The notes below the pieces were generated by a model. It searched no databases. It saw only the letters and a program-made list of their open reading frames with translations, and was not told where the DNA came from. Shown here piece after piece: positions 43,141 to 51,197 of a stretch of 64,000 nt of DNA (position 1 is its first letter; each line of letters begins with the position of its first letter). A program made the position numbers and the translations under genes. The stretch is from Carboxylicivirga sp. (GTDB lineage Bacteria; Bacteroidota; Bacteroidia; Bacteroidales; Marinilabiliaceae): the NCBI GenBank assembly GCA_025210475.1, contig JAOARW010000056.1, positions 1 through 64,000 on the forward strand, written 5' to 3'.

Positions 43141-44370
43141 ATGCCTATTCCCCAAGCTAAGACAAAGCTCATTTTCGATGATCGCTACAAGAAAAAAGAT
43201 GGCACTTCTGCTGTAAGGTTACGGGTTACTCTGAAGAAGCAACAAAAATACTACACGCTTAAAGTCTACCTTACCAAAAAAGAATGGCTAGCGATGCATA
43301 ACCCCAATGCCAAAAGAGCAAATAAGGATCGAATGCTATATTTGAACACCTTAGAAGCAAAAGCAATCAGGATAATAAATGAATTGGAGCCTTTTACGTT
43401 TAGTCAATTTGAAAAAGAGTTCAATAAACAAGTTCCCGAAAATGGTAGCATCCCTGTATTAATGAATCAGTATATCGACAAGCTTAGATATAGGGACCAA
43501 TACAATACAGCTGATAACTATCAAAGTGCCCTATCCAGCTTTAAAGTTTTTCATAAAGAAAATAAAGATTACTCACTTGAAATTATTGAAGTAAACCCGG
43601 AATGGCTCTATGCTTATCAAAAATGGATGGAATCCAATGATAAATCACTTACAACAATTGGTATTTATGTCCGATATCTCCGCACAATTATAAATATAGC
43701 AATTGAAGAAGGTATCATGAAACGAGATGCCTACCCTTTCGGTAAGCGAAAATACATTATCCCTCATGGATCAAATAACAAAAGAGCACTTACTAAAAAT
43801 GAAATTGATAAAATCAGGTATTTTGTACCCCGTAGTGAAGAAGAATATAAGGCACGAGATATTTTTCTTATAAGTTTTTGGGCAAATGGCATTAACATGA
43901 AGGATATTGCGCTTTTAAAATTTGCTAACCTACACTCAGATTCGATTGTATATATTCGTGCTAAAACAGCCCGCTCCAAACAAAACTTCACTCAAGAAAC
44001 AGCCATACCATTGTATCCACAGCTCATTTTTTTAATCGAAAAATGGGGACAAAAAGATAAGGTATATAATAACTATATCTTTGATGTTGTTTCAAAAGAT
44101 GATTCAAAAGAGAAAAAGACGGCAAAGATTAAACAGTTCACAAAAACAACGAACAAATACCTTAAACGGATCGGTCAATCTCTTAATCTTCCTATCAAAC
44201 TAACAACCTACGTAGCCAGGCATACATGCGCCACATTACTTCACAAGGCTGGTGCTTCTGAAGAAGATATTTGCGAAATATTGGGCCAAACCGACGTGGA
44301 AACAACAAGAAAATATCTCGCTTCTTTAGGCATCGCAAAGTATGGCAAATATTATGAAGAACTCTACTAA
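43141..44370 (+). CDS. Tyrosine recombinase (integrase of island A), non-canonical catalytic residues
   Basis: A 409-aa Bacteroidota-type integrase: N-terminal arm-binding region (RLRVTLKKQQKYYTLKVYLT), SAM-like core-binding domain (about 100-200) and C-terminal catalytic domain. TYVARHTCATLLHKAG carries the second Arg and His, and TTRKYLASLG carries the Tyr. The box-I Arg position reads FWANGINMKDIALLK (N where Int B has R in FFARGMNF). The usual LGH is LGQ. Loss of Arg I is known for IntDOT-type enzymes, so it may still be active. ATG 43141 is preferred to TTG 43132. Confidence 0.9.
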   Translation: MPIPQAKTKLIFDDRYKKKDGTSAVRLRVTLKKQQKYYTLKVYLTKKEWLAMHNPNAKRANKDRMLYLNTLEAKAIRIINELEPFTFSQFEKEFNKQVPENGSIPVLMNQYIDKLRYRDQYNTADNYQSALSSFKVFHKENKDYSLEIIEVNPEWLYAYQKWMESNDKSLTTIGIYVRYLRTIINIAIEEGIMKRDAYPFGKRKYIIPHGSNNKRALTKNEIDKIRYFVPRSEEEYKARDIFLISFWANGINMKDIALLKFANLHSDSIVYIRAKTARSKQNFTQETAIPLYPQLIFLIEKWGQKDKVYNNYIFDVVSKDDSKEKKTAKIKQFTKTTNKYLKRIGQSLNLPIKLTTYVARHTCATLLHKAGASEEDICEILGQTDVETTRKYLASLGIAKYGKYYEELY

Positions 44371-44380
44371 AATAACTCTT

Positions 44381-45829
44381 ATGAACTTACTTAATCTTCC
44401 CTATTATTCTAATAACCGGATCAATCAACACGATCCAACTTTCAAAAATGTACAAGTTGCGCACCCGACAAAAACAATCCATGTCATAATGCCGGAACAA
44501 CCTAATGAAAGTACACCGCTATTCTCCTATTACAACTATTGTTATTCACAAGTGATTCTATTCCTGAATAATCTGGATAAATCACTAAATGAGCTAAGAA
44601 ACTACCAAGCAATATGTGACGAGTTAAATCGAATTTTTAATGTGATCGCTGATGACCAACGATTACTAACAAAACAGTTACAACTGCTTGAAACTGCGAA
44701 AAGAAAACCCCAAAATGAAGAAATAATCATAATTACCCTTGCAATTGCATTCTTAGAATGTATTGGGAAGGAACTGACTTATAGATATCCTAACTACTGC
44801 AGTATCCCAATAGCAGAAATTAATAGAAAAGATGATGATACAATTACAGAGATTGCACCCTTGCAAAATAGAAATCAATTCATCACACCAACTGTTGGAA
44901 CGCAAATTATCGATAACTTATTTTCAAATTTAGAAAACGTTGTACAAGGTCAATTACAACCGTCATTATTAGAGAATAGAAAGAAGGATTTCACAGATGA
45001 AAAAGTCGTTGTAACTTTTAATAAACACACGTACCGGCTCTTATACAATATCAAATTCGAAACTTGGTTTGATTCAAAAACCCATTATTACCATGACTTA
45101 CTATACAATGATTGCATCCGGTTAAGAGGTGAATTAATACACATGGTTAGCGAAATGCAAACCAACATGGACAGGCAATTCATTATCGACTACATTATAA
45201 CCCTTAAGCTCAAACACTTTCTGACAACAATAAGTCAGATGCTACAAGGGTACTCAATATCTCTTTCCGACCCATATGCCAAATCCAATCTTTATATAAT
45301 GAATCTGGCACGAGTGTGTTTGATCGGTACATATATGGAAATCCAGAATCACTTTTCTCAATTCATTCCTAAAGATGAACTTGTTACCATTCGATCTCTT
45401 TATGTTGATTATAATGCTGGCACCGTACCATTAAACACATTTGTTATACGCAATAGAATTAAGCCATTACCAAAATCATTCAAGTACAAAGGACAAGACC
45501 GAAACCTGAATGACTTTATGACCAGCTTAATAAATAATCTTTCATTATTTGACCAGAATACCACTTTTTCAGATTTTAAAGCAATATTTTCAGGTGAGAT
45601 ATTTGAAAATAAAATCATTGTCAAACCTAATAAAAATCAACTCCATTATTTGATTAAGAGTTTGTATAACCACCCCAGAATAGAATGCCCCGAAAATGAA
45701 CAATGGTACCTGGCAAGTATATGTTTTAAATTTCCTAATGAAGAAGTGGAAAGGAATAAACTCAGAAAAGCACACAAACCAACTCAAGAAGCCATGGATA
45801 AAATCGATGTTGCCATCAAAAATCTTTAA
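44381..45829 (+). CDS. Unknown 482-aa protein following the integrase
   Basis: No family recognised. A long, mostly helical, Asn/Ile/Leu-rich protein: FETWFDSKTHYYHDLLYN and LRGELIHMVSEMQTNMDRQF in the middle, with a Lys-rich C-terminus (RNKLRKAHKPTQEAMDKIDV). It has no signal peptide or membrane segment. It directly follows the integrase (10 bp from stop to ATG 44381; ATG 44354 would overlap it). In Bacteroidota elements this slot often holds RteC-like or other regulatory proteins; I cannot confirm that here. A strong terminator follows at 45878. Confidence 0.7.
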   Translation: MNLLNLPYYSNNRINQHDPTFKNVQVAHPTKTIHVIMPEQPNESTPLFSYYNYCYSQVILFLNNLDKSLNELRNYQAICDELNRIFNVIADDQRLLTKQLQLLETAKRKPQNEEIIIITLAIAFLECIGKELTYRYPNYCSIPIAEINRKDDDTITEIAPLQNRNQFITPTVGTQIIDNLFSNLENVVQGQLQPSLLENRKKDFTDEKVVVTFNKHTYRLLYNIKFETWFDSKTHYYHDLLYNDCIRLRGELIHMVSEMQTNMDRQFIIDYIITLKLKHFLTTISQMLQGYSISLSDPYAKSNLYIMNLARVCLIGTYMEIQNHFSQFIPKDELVTIRSLYVDYNAGTVPLNTFVIRNRIKPLPKSFKYKGQDRNLNDFMTSLINNLSLFDQNTTFSDFKAIFSGEIFENKIIVKPNKNQLHYLIKSLYNHPRIECPENEQWYLASICFKFPNEEVERNKLRKAHKPTQEAMDKIDVAIKNL

Positions 45830-45877
45830 ATATTATTTCTGATTTAAACGATATAACTATCCCCAAAAGCAGTTAAC

Positions 45878-45911
45878 AAGCTACTTCAAAAGAAATGAAG
45901 TGGCTTTTTTT
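45878..45911 (+). terminator. Rho-independent terminator
   Basis: AAGCTACTTCA (45878-45888) pairs with TGAAGTGGCTT (45896-45906) over 11 bp with one wobble, followed by a T-run to 45911. It ends the integrase-unknown transcript and separates it from the excisionase-like gene at 46004. Confidence 0.8.
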
Positions 45912-46003
45912 ATAAAAAAAAGTCGACACCAATATCGACATCTAATACTTAAGGTAATATAGGCGGAATCACTGACTAATTTGCGGCCATCAATAACGAT
46001 TAA

Positions 46004-46243
46004 ATGCGAAAAGTCATGAACACAGTAACTAGGAAACCTCTATTCATTGAAGAAGCAGCTTCATATCTCCGCCTCAGCAAATCCCGATTATATAAACTCG
46101 CCGAACAAGGCATCATCGCAAGTTCTAAACCTGGTCGCCGATTAACATTCCAAATCGAAGATTTAAACACGTACCTCAACAGCAATAGAAGACCGTCAAA
46201 AGACGAAATAATTAGCAGAGCGCAAAATTTCAAATTGAAATAA
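46004..46243 (+). CDS. Excisionase-like HTH DNA-binding protein
   Basis: A 79-aa protein of the HTH_17/excisionase type: PLFIEEAASYLRLSKSRLYK, AEQGIIASSKPGRRLTF and a C-terminal EDLNTYLNS. ATG 46016 would shorten it by four residues. Such proteins bend DNA at att sites and direct excision, or regulate the next gene. It precedes the replication-like gene by 22 bp. Confidence 0.82.
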   Translation: MRKVMNTVTRKPLFIEEAASYLRLSKSRLYKLAEQGIIASSKPGRRLTFQIEDLNTYLNSNRRPSKDEIISRAQNFKLK

Positions 46244-46265
46244 TCGACTATTGAATTGCGATGTG

Positions 46266-47507
46266 ATGTTGGATTTCTGGAAGATACTGATCAAAGGAAT
46301 AGAGCCAGATAGTTTATTTCAAAATGAACTGCTTGAGTTTGATATCCCGATCTGTCCGGAAACTGGCCAAGTTAAACCATGGTCAAATTCTCCGCAAGGT
46401 TCATCATACCATCGTGCGAAATATCAAGACTTGACCTTCAAGATTCACAAAAGCCGTGCTATTAATTTGTCAGGAAGCATCCATAAATTTTGGAACCAAG
46501 GCACTCATAACCATAATGATTTCTCCAACGACAATCTGATAAGGTCATTACATGAGATCAATGCTAAATTTGGAATTGAACCAGAGAACATGGTACTAAA
46601 TCAGATGGAATTTGGAATTAACCTAATAATAAAAGAGGACCCTAATAAAATACTTGATTCTTGCTTTTTTCATCAAAAGAAGCAATTCGAAATTCAAAAA
46701 GTGAGAGATGGATACTATAAACGCGTTGAGCACACCAATTATTACGAAATAAAGATTTATAACAAAACTTCTCAACAGAAATATTTAAAATTAAATACAC
46801 CCGGAAATCTACTTAGGATTGAAATAAAATATAAGTCAAGACAACTTAAAAAGATGGGCATTTATACCATGCATGATTATCTGCAAGCTGATCCTCACAT
46901 ATTTTTAAATGATTTAATTAATAAATGGAACGAAATACTTTTCTATGATTGGACAATTTCGGTTTCTAAACCAAGCGATATTCTGACGCTGTTGAACTTT
47001 CAAAATCCAATGTATTGGAAAAACCTCATCAACGAGAAAGCCGATGAAAAATATAAAAGGCACAGAAAAAAATTACGTTATTTCATTCAAAACAATTCAC
47101 GTAATATAAAACAAAAGATTGCAAATCTTATTAGAGAAAAAGGAGAACAGTTATTAAAAACAACCTTAAAGTACACTTCAATTAAAACAGACATTAGGGT
47201 CATAAATAAACCTGAAATTAAAAGGAGGTGTATTATTACAGGTGTTGATATAACTTCACAAAGAAAAGGTAGTCGGATTGCATCAGTCAAAGGACTTTAT
47301 AATTTGTATAAGACCGATCCAGATAGTTTTATGGATTTAATAAATGAATATCTTTCTAAAAGAAAGTTTGAAAATTTCATGAGGATTATGGATCAAACAC
47401 TTTCAGCTCTTTCATACTCTATCTCTAACCGTTATAACAACAATCGTAAGAAAATCGAAAATGGTGAAAGATTACAACCAATGACAAAGAAAAATAGAAA
47501 AAAATAA
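46266..47507 (+). CDS. Putative phage/plasmid replication protein (II/X-like)
   Basis: A 413-aa protein. YYEIKIYNKTSQQKYLKL followed by LLRIEIKYKSRQLKKMGIY resembles the core of filamentous-phage gene II/X-type or Rep_trans-like replication initiators, where a YdK... strand and an R-x-E-x-(K/R) strand flank the active site. This is pattern recognition, not a search result. If right, the excised island could replicate as a circle or be mobilised. ATG 46266 is chosen; TTG 46251 adds five residues. The C-terminus is basic, ending TKKNRKK. Confidence 0.6.
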   Translation: MLDFWKILIKGIEPDSLFQNELLEFDIPICPETGQVKPWSNSPQGSSYHRAKYQDLTFKIHKSRAINLSGSIHKFWNQGTHNHNDFSNDNLIRSLHEINAKFGIEPENMVLNQMEFGINLIIKEDPNKILDSCFFHQKKQFEIQKVRDGYYKRVEHTNYYEIKIYNKTSQQKYLKLNTPGNLLRIEIKYKSRQLKKMGIYTMHDYLQADPHIFLNDLINKWNEILFYDWTISVSKPSDILTLLNFQNPMYWKNLINEKADEKYKRHRKKLRYFIQNNSRNIKQKIANLIREKGEQLLKTTLKYTSIKTDIRVINKPEIKRRCIITGVDITSQRKGSRIASVKGLYNLYKTDPDSFMDLINEYLSKRKFENFMRIMDQTLSALSYSISNRYNNNRKKIENGERLQPMTKKNRKK

Positions 47508-47753
47508 TAAGTTATATAAAATAATATAAATATATAATTGTTATTTAATCATTCATATTACATTTGTTCATAAAGATATGTGAATTACAAGGCATAGCAA
47601 AAACCTAATTACACTAAACATTTATAATCTTATTTCATAAACTCATATTCTAAACCCCAAAAAATTGGGACAAGCATTTGAAATTGATTATTCATGATTA
47701 ATAATTAAGTATATAACAGAAGTAACAATTGGTAATTGAAAAAAATACAAGGA

Positions 47754-48233
47754 ATGAAAATAGCAATTGTAATATTAGGAGAACAAAATTCCGGTAAAAC
47801 GGAAACATTACGTAAGTTCGTTAAAACATATTCTGATCGTCGACAAAAACAAATGAGAGCAGGCTGGCGTGAGTTAAGTATCTATAAAGAACACCTATGG
47901 GAACTTAAACTACATGCATACTTTGTTCCGGCATCCCCATCAGAAACTGACTATAAGCTAAAAGATAGGATTAAAGATATGGGGTATACACCTGAAATCC
48001 TTTTTCTTGCTGAACAAACCGATGGGCATAATCGTGAAAGTACTTTTGAATTCCTAAACAAGAAGGAGTATGAAATTATTCAATTTGAACTATCAAATGA
48101 AAAAGGAGATGGAACCTGGGATCGCTTTAATAAAAGTACCGAGTCAAAAAAGCTAAATTCTAGAACTCAGGAGATAAACTCAAAACTAAAGGACGTAATT
48201 AAAACTGCAATTGAATATACATCCTGCCAATAG
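47754..48233 (+). CDS. Small P-loop NTPase-like protein
   Basis: A 159-aa protein starting MKIAIVILGEQNSGKTETLR, a clear Walker A loop at residues about 9-17. PEILFLAEQTDGHNREST may contain the Walker B strand. The family is not recognised; length and motif order recall small kinase- or GTPase-like P-loop proteins. It stands between the replication-like gene and the ATPase pair. Gaps of about 250 bp on both sides are very AT-rich and carry no supported gene, so it is probably its own unit. Confidence 0.65.
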   Translation: MKIAIVILGEQNSGKTETLRKFVKTYSDRRQKQMRAGWRELSIYKEHLWELKLHAYFVPASPSETDYKLKDRIKDMGYTPEILFLAEQTDGHNRESTFEFLNKKEYEIIQFELSNEKGDGTWDRFNKSTESKKLNSRTQEINSKLKDVIKTAIEYTSCQ

Positions 48234-48484
48234 CCAAATTGATATTAATGTTGAATTACATATCTGCCTTTCCAAAATTCTGCATTAAAGTATACTGTCA
48301 TTGGTATATTAAAAATTGGATCATTGACAATATTGAAGAGTAGTATCATCAAGATAGAAAAGACTAATTTATAGGTAAGCTCCCAGTATAAACGAATTAA
48401 TAAGCAAACATACGACCACATTTTATAACAATCCAAATGTGGTAATAACTAGCAGGAGCATATCGTGTGATAAAATACATATAC

Positions 48485-50047
48485 ATGAAAAAAATAGGAT
48501 TCAAAAACTTTAGGCGTTTCAAAGAGCTTGAACCTCTTGAATTAGGTGAAATAACCTTAATGGTTGGAAAAAACAACTCAGGTAAGTCTACTTTAGTGAA
48601 AGCACTTCTATTGGTTCTTGATTATTTAAGAAATCAACAAAATAGTACCTTCTCATTTGCCAATGAAGCTCTAAACGATGCTAACATTGTAACATTCGAA
48701 CGAGCTAAATGCAAACACCAGAACGAAGCAACCATTGACTTTTCTTTTGAAATAGAATCCTATCAAATAAGCATATCAATCTGGGGAGAAGATAAATGGA
48801 CTTTCGCTGATGTCAGTAATATAACTATCCGTGATACAGATACATCACTTGAATTGGAGATTGATTATTTGAAAGAAAACGTTCGTATAACAAAGCTAGC
48901 TAAAAAAGTAACGGATGTATTCAATATTGAAGAAGTTGAAAGTGAATTACTTCATAAAATAGCACAGAAAAAGAGAGAGTTAGAAGATTTAAACAAGACA
49001 TCACGTGAAGGATTAAATCTTATTAATCAAATAAATGGACTTAATGACAAGTTAAAAAAACTAGAGAATATAACTTTTGAAAGTTCGGAGAAAAAAATAA
49101 CAGATGTTGAGTATAGTTTGGAATACCCAATAAAGGACTTTTCCACTACTTCAACAGAGGAAAGCGTATTTGAAGAAATTGTAAGCGATTTTCTATCTCG
49201 CAACCATGATTTAAGGGTATTTTACATCGGAAAACGTCAAGATTCTTCAACATTAACTCATGAGGAAAACGAGCTGTTTGAGCAAATCAATGGTATTGAT
49301 GGAGAACGTAATAACATCAAAGAATCAATCACAAAACTTGTTAACCTACTAAATACAAAGAAAGTATTCTATTTAGGGGCAAATCCATCCAAACAATCCG
49401 CTCTTTTTAATTTACGTGATAAAGAAAATGCCTTAGGACAAGCTATACACGAATTTTATCAGTTGAAAATTAAGGAAGGAGAACCAGAATATCTTTTCAT
49501 TGAAAACTGGATGAAAGCCTTTGACATTGGAAATTCTTTTGAAATTGAATTTATTTCCGGTGAAGCTTATGAATGTTACATTGTCAATGATAAAGTAAAA
49601 ACGCATCTTGCTGATATGGGAATGGGTTCCCTACAATTAATGCAATTGCTGTTTAGAATTGCGACCATGATTCGTATTTACAAGAAGGAGACAAAAGGCA
49701 TTAACTTAATTGTCGAAGAACCCGAGTTAAATCTACATCCATCCTTACAAAGTGAATTAGCCGATTTCTTTTTTGAAATTAACGACAAATACGGCATAAA
49801 ATTCATCATTGAAACTCATTCAGAATACATTATTCGCAAAACTCAAGTATTAGGCTTAAAGAAAGGTTTGTTTATTGACCAAGAACTAAATCCAAATCCT
49901 TTTAAAGTATATTACTTCCATATTACGGAAGGTCCATATCCGATGAACTATACCAATGAAGGTAAGTTTGACCGAAGTTTTGCAAAAGGCTTTACGAATG
50001 TTGCCACTGACTCTACCAAAGAAATGTTGAAATTAAATAGAAAGTAG
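48485..50047 (+). CDS. OLD/AAA15-like ABC ATPase (DUF3696-type)
   Basis: A 520-aa ATPase. KIGFKNFRRFKELEPLEL and VGKNNSGKSTLVKAL (Walker A, about residue 27) open a split ABC-type domain. A coiled-coil-like insertion (about 160-210) interrupts it. IVEEPELNLHPSLQSELADF (Walker B, about 409) and FIIETHSEYIIR (His switch, about 439) close it. The C-terminal tail recalls DUF3696. There is no TOPRIM nuclease, unlike OLD or GajA. ATG 48485 is chosen over TTG 48467. It is separated by a single base from the next gene, so the two are surely co-translated. ATPases of this class are common sensors in phage-defence pairs. Confidence 0.85.
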   Translation: MKKIGFKNFRRFKELEPLELGEITLMVGKNNSGKSTLVKALLLVLDYLRNQQNSTFSFANEALNDANIVTFERAKCKHQNEATIDFSFEIESYQISISIWGEDKWTFADVSNITIRDTDTSLELEIDYLKENVRITKLAKKVTDVFNIEEVESELLHKIAQKKRELEDLNKTSREGLNLINQINGLNDKLKKLENITFESSEKKITDVEYSLEYPIKDFSTTSTEESVFEEIVSDFLSRNHDLRVFYIGKRQDSSTLTHEENELFEQINGIDGERNNIKESITKLVNLLNTKKVFYLGANPSKQSALFNLRDKENALGQAIHEFYQLKIKEGEPEYLFIENWMKAFDIGNSFEIEFISGEAYECYIVNDKVKTHLADMGMGSLQLMQLLFRIATMIRIYKKETKGINLIVEEPELNLHPSLQSELADFFFEINDKYGIKFIIETHSEYIIRKTQVLGLKKGLFIDQELNPNPFKVYYFHITEGPYPMNYTNEGKFDRSFAKGFTNVATDSTKEMLKLNRK

Positions 50048-50048
50048 G

Positions 50049-51125
50049 ATGGTAAATATATTTTCAGAAGTTTCAGCAATAGAAGATATATATGTCTCAG
50101 ACGACTACCCAAACTGGCAAAAGGTTATCGGTAATCAGGCAAATATTTATTTAAACATCGACCAAGCTAGTTTAAATGCTGCAATGGAAAGCGATGATGA
50201 AGATGATGAAAGCCTTTTATTTCTTTGGTATCACGAAAACGATGCCGCTAAAAAACCTGAGGCTTTAGGCACACAGTTTCAATTTGCCAATGATGAAGAA
50301 TTGTTAATTGATGAACCTTATGGTATTTTCATATTAGACATAACGGAGGAAAAAGCAAATGAATTAAGCGAGAAATATGGCATTCAAATTTTCTCTTCTC
50401 AGAGTTTAAAGGATATTCAGGACTTTGAAATAGATTTTGATTTCGAAGAAAATGAGACAATTCAATGTCAAGCTGGTATTCTAAAAGGATATGAATTTGT
50501 ATTAGATTCCTTCAAAGCGGAAAAGTCAAACGGAACAATTATAGTGGATAGGAATTTATTTTCTAATGAAGAACGTGGGATAAATGTTGGCATAGGTAAT
50601 ATGTTAAGATACTTCGATTGTGTTTTACCTACCTCTTTAGATACTACTTATGACATTTTATTAATTACAGAAAATTCAGGGAGAATAGAAACAGAACGAT
50701 TTAGAAATCGAATAATAAACGACCTGACACAAAGTATTAAGCAATTAAGACCTTTTGTAATTGATGTGGAGGTTTTATTTGTCCATCGTTCTACGGCAAT
50801 ATATAGCAAAACTCATCAAAGAAGAATCTTAAAGAATTATCATTTTGGCGATTCTGAACATGGTTTTGCTATCTTTTCTCCAAATAATCGTGATAGAGTT
50901 AGAAACGACAATGACTTTAATATGCAAATACACTTTCATTCTTTACTAAAGGAACAAATGGGTATTACATCAATTAAAAAACGCAAAAAATTACTAAAAC
51001 GATTGATTCAGATTAAAGGCGAAGCGGAGAGACAATTGATTCAGCAAGGACAGCATGACAGATACTATAGACTGTTTCTTAATGGTAATGAATCAACAGT
51101 GATAAATAATCGCCTTTTAAATTAA
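50049..51125 (+). CDS. Unrecognised partner protein of the ATPase
   Basis: 358 aa, no family recognised. The N-terminal half is very acidic (ESDDEDDES, then DFEIDFDFEENE). The C-terminal half is mixed alpha/beta with basic helices (KKRKKLLKRLIQIKGEAERQ). A conserved-looking cluster, FVHRSTAIYSKTHQRRILKN followed by YHFGDSEHGFAIF, has His, Arg and Lys spacing that vaguely recalls PLD-like effector sites, but this is only an impression. It starts 1 bp after the ATPase stop. By position it is the probable effector or adaptor of a two-gene defence module. Confidence 0.7.
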   Translation: MVNIFSEVSAIEDIYVSDDYPNWQKVIGNQANIYLNIDQASLNAAMESDDEDDESLLFLWYHENDAAKKPEALGTQFQFANDEELLIDEPYGIFILDITEEKANELSEKYGIQIFSSQSLKDIQDFEIDFDFEENETIQCQAGILKGYEFVLDSFKAEKSNGTIIVDRNLFSNEERGINVGIGNMLRYFDCVLPTSLDTTYDILLITENSGRIETERFRNRIINDLTQSIKQLRPFVIDVEVLFVHRSTAIYSKTHQRRILKNYHFGDSEHGFAIFSPNNRDRVRNDNDFNMQIHFHSLLKEQMGITSIKKRKKLLKRLIQIKGEAERQLIQQGQHDRYYRLFLNGNESTVINNRLLN

Positions 51126-51197
51126 CCGATGCGCAATCACTGCTCACATTAAATATATATTTGCATTGTCAACGAAATTAAGAAATCGAATCAAGAT

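Noticed and set aside
48245..48436. 63-aa hydrophobic minus-strand frame in the gap before the ATPase
   Set aside because: AT-rich chance frame rich in Ile/Leu/Phe, antisense to all neighbours, with no start signal or recognisable motif.
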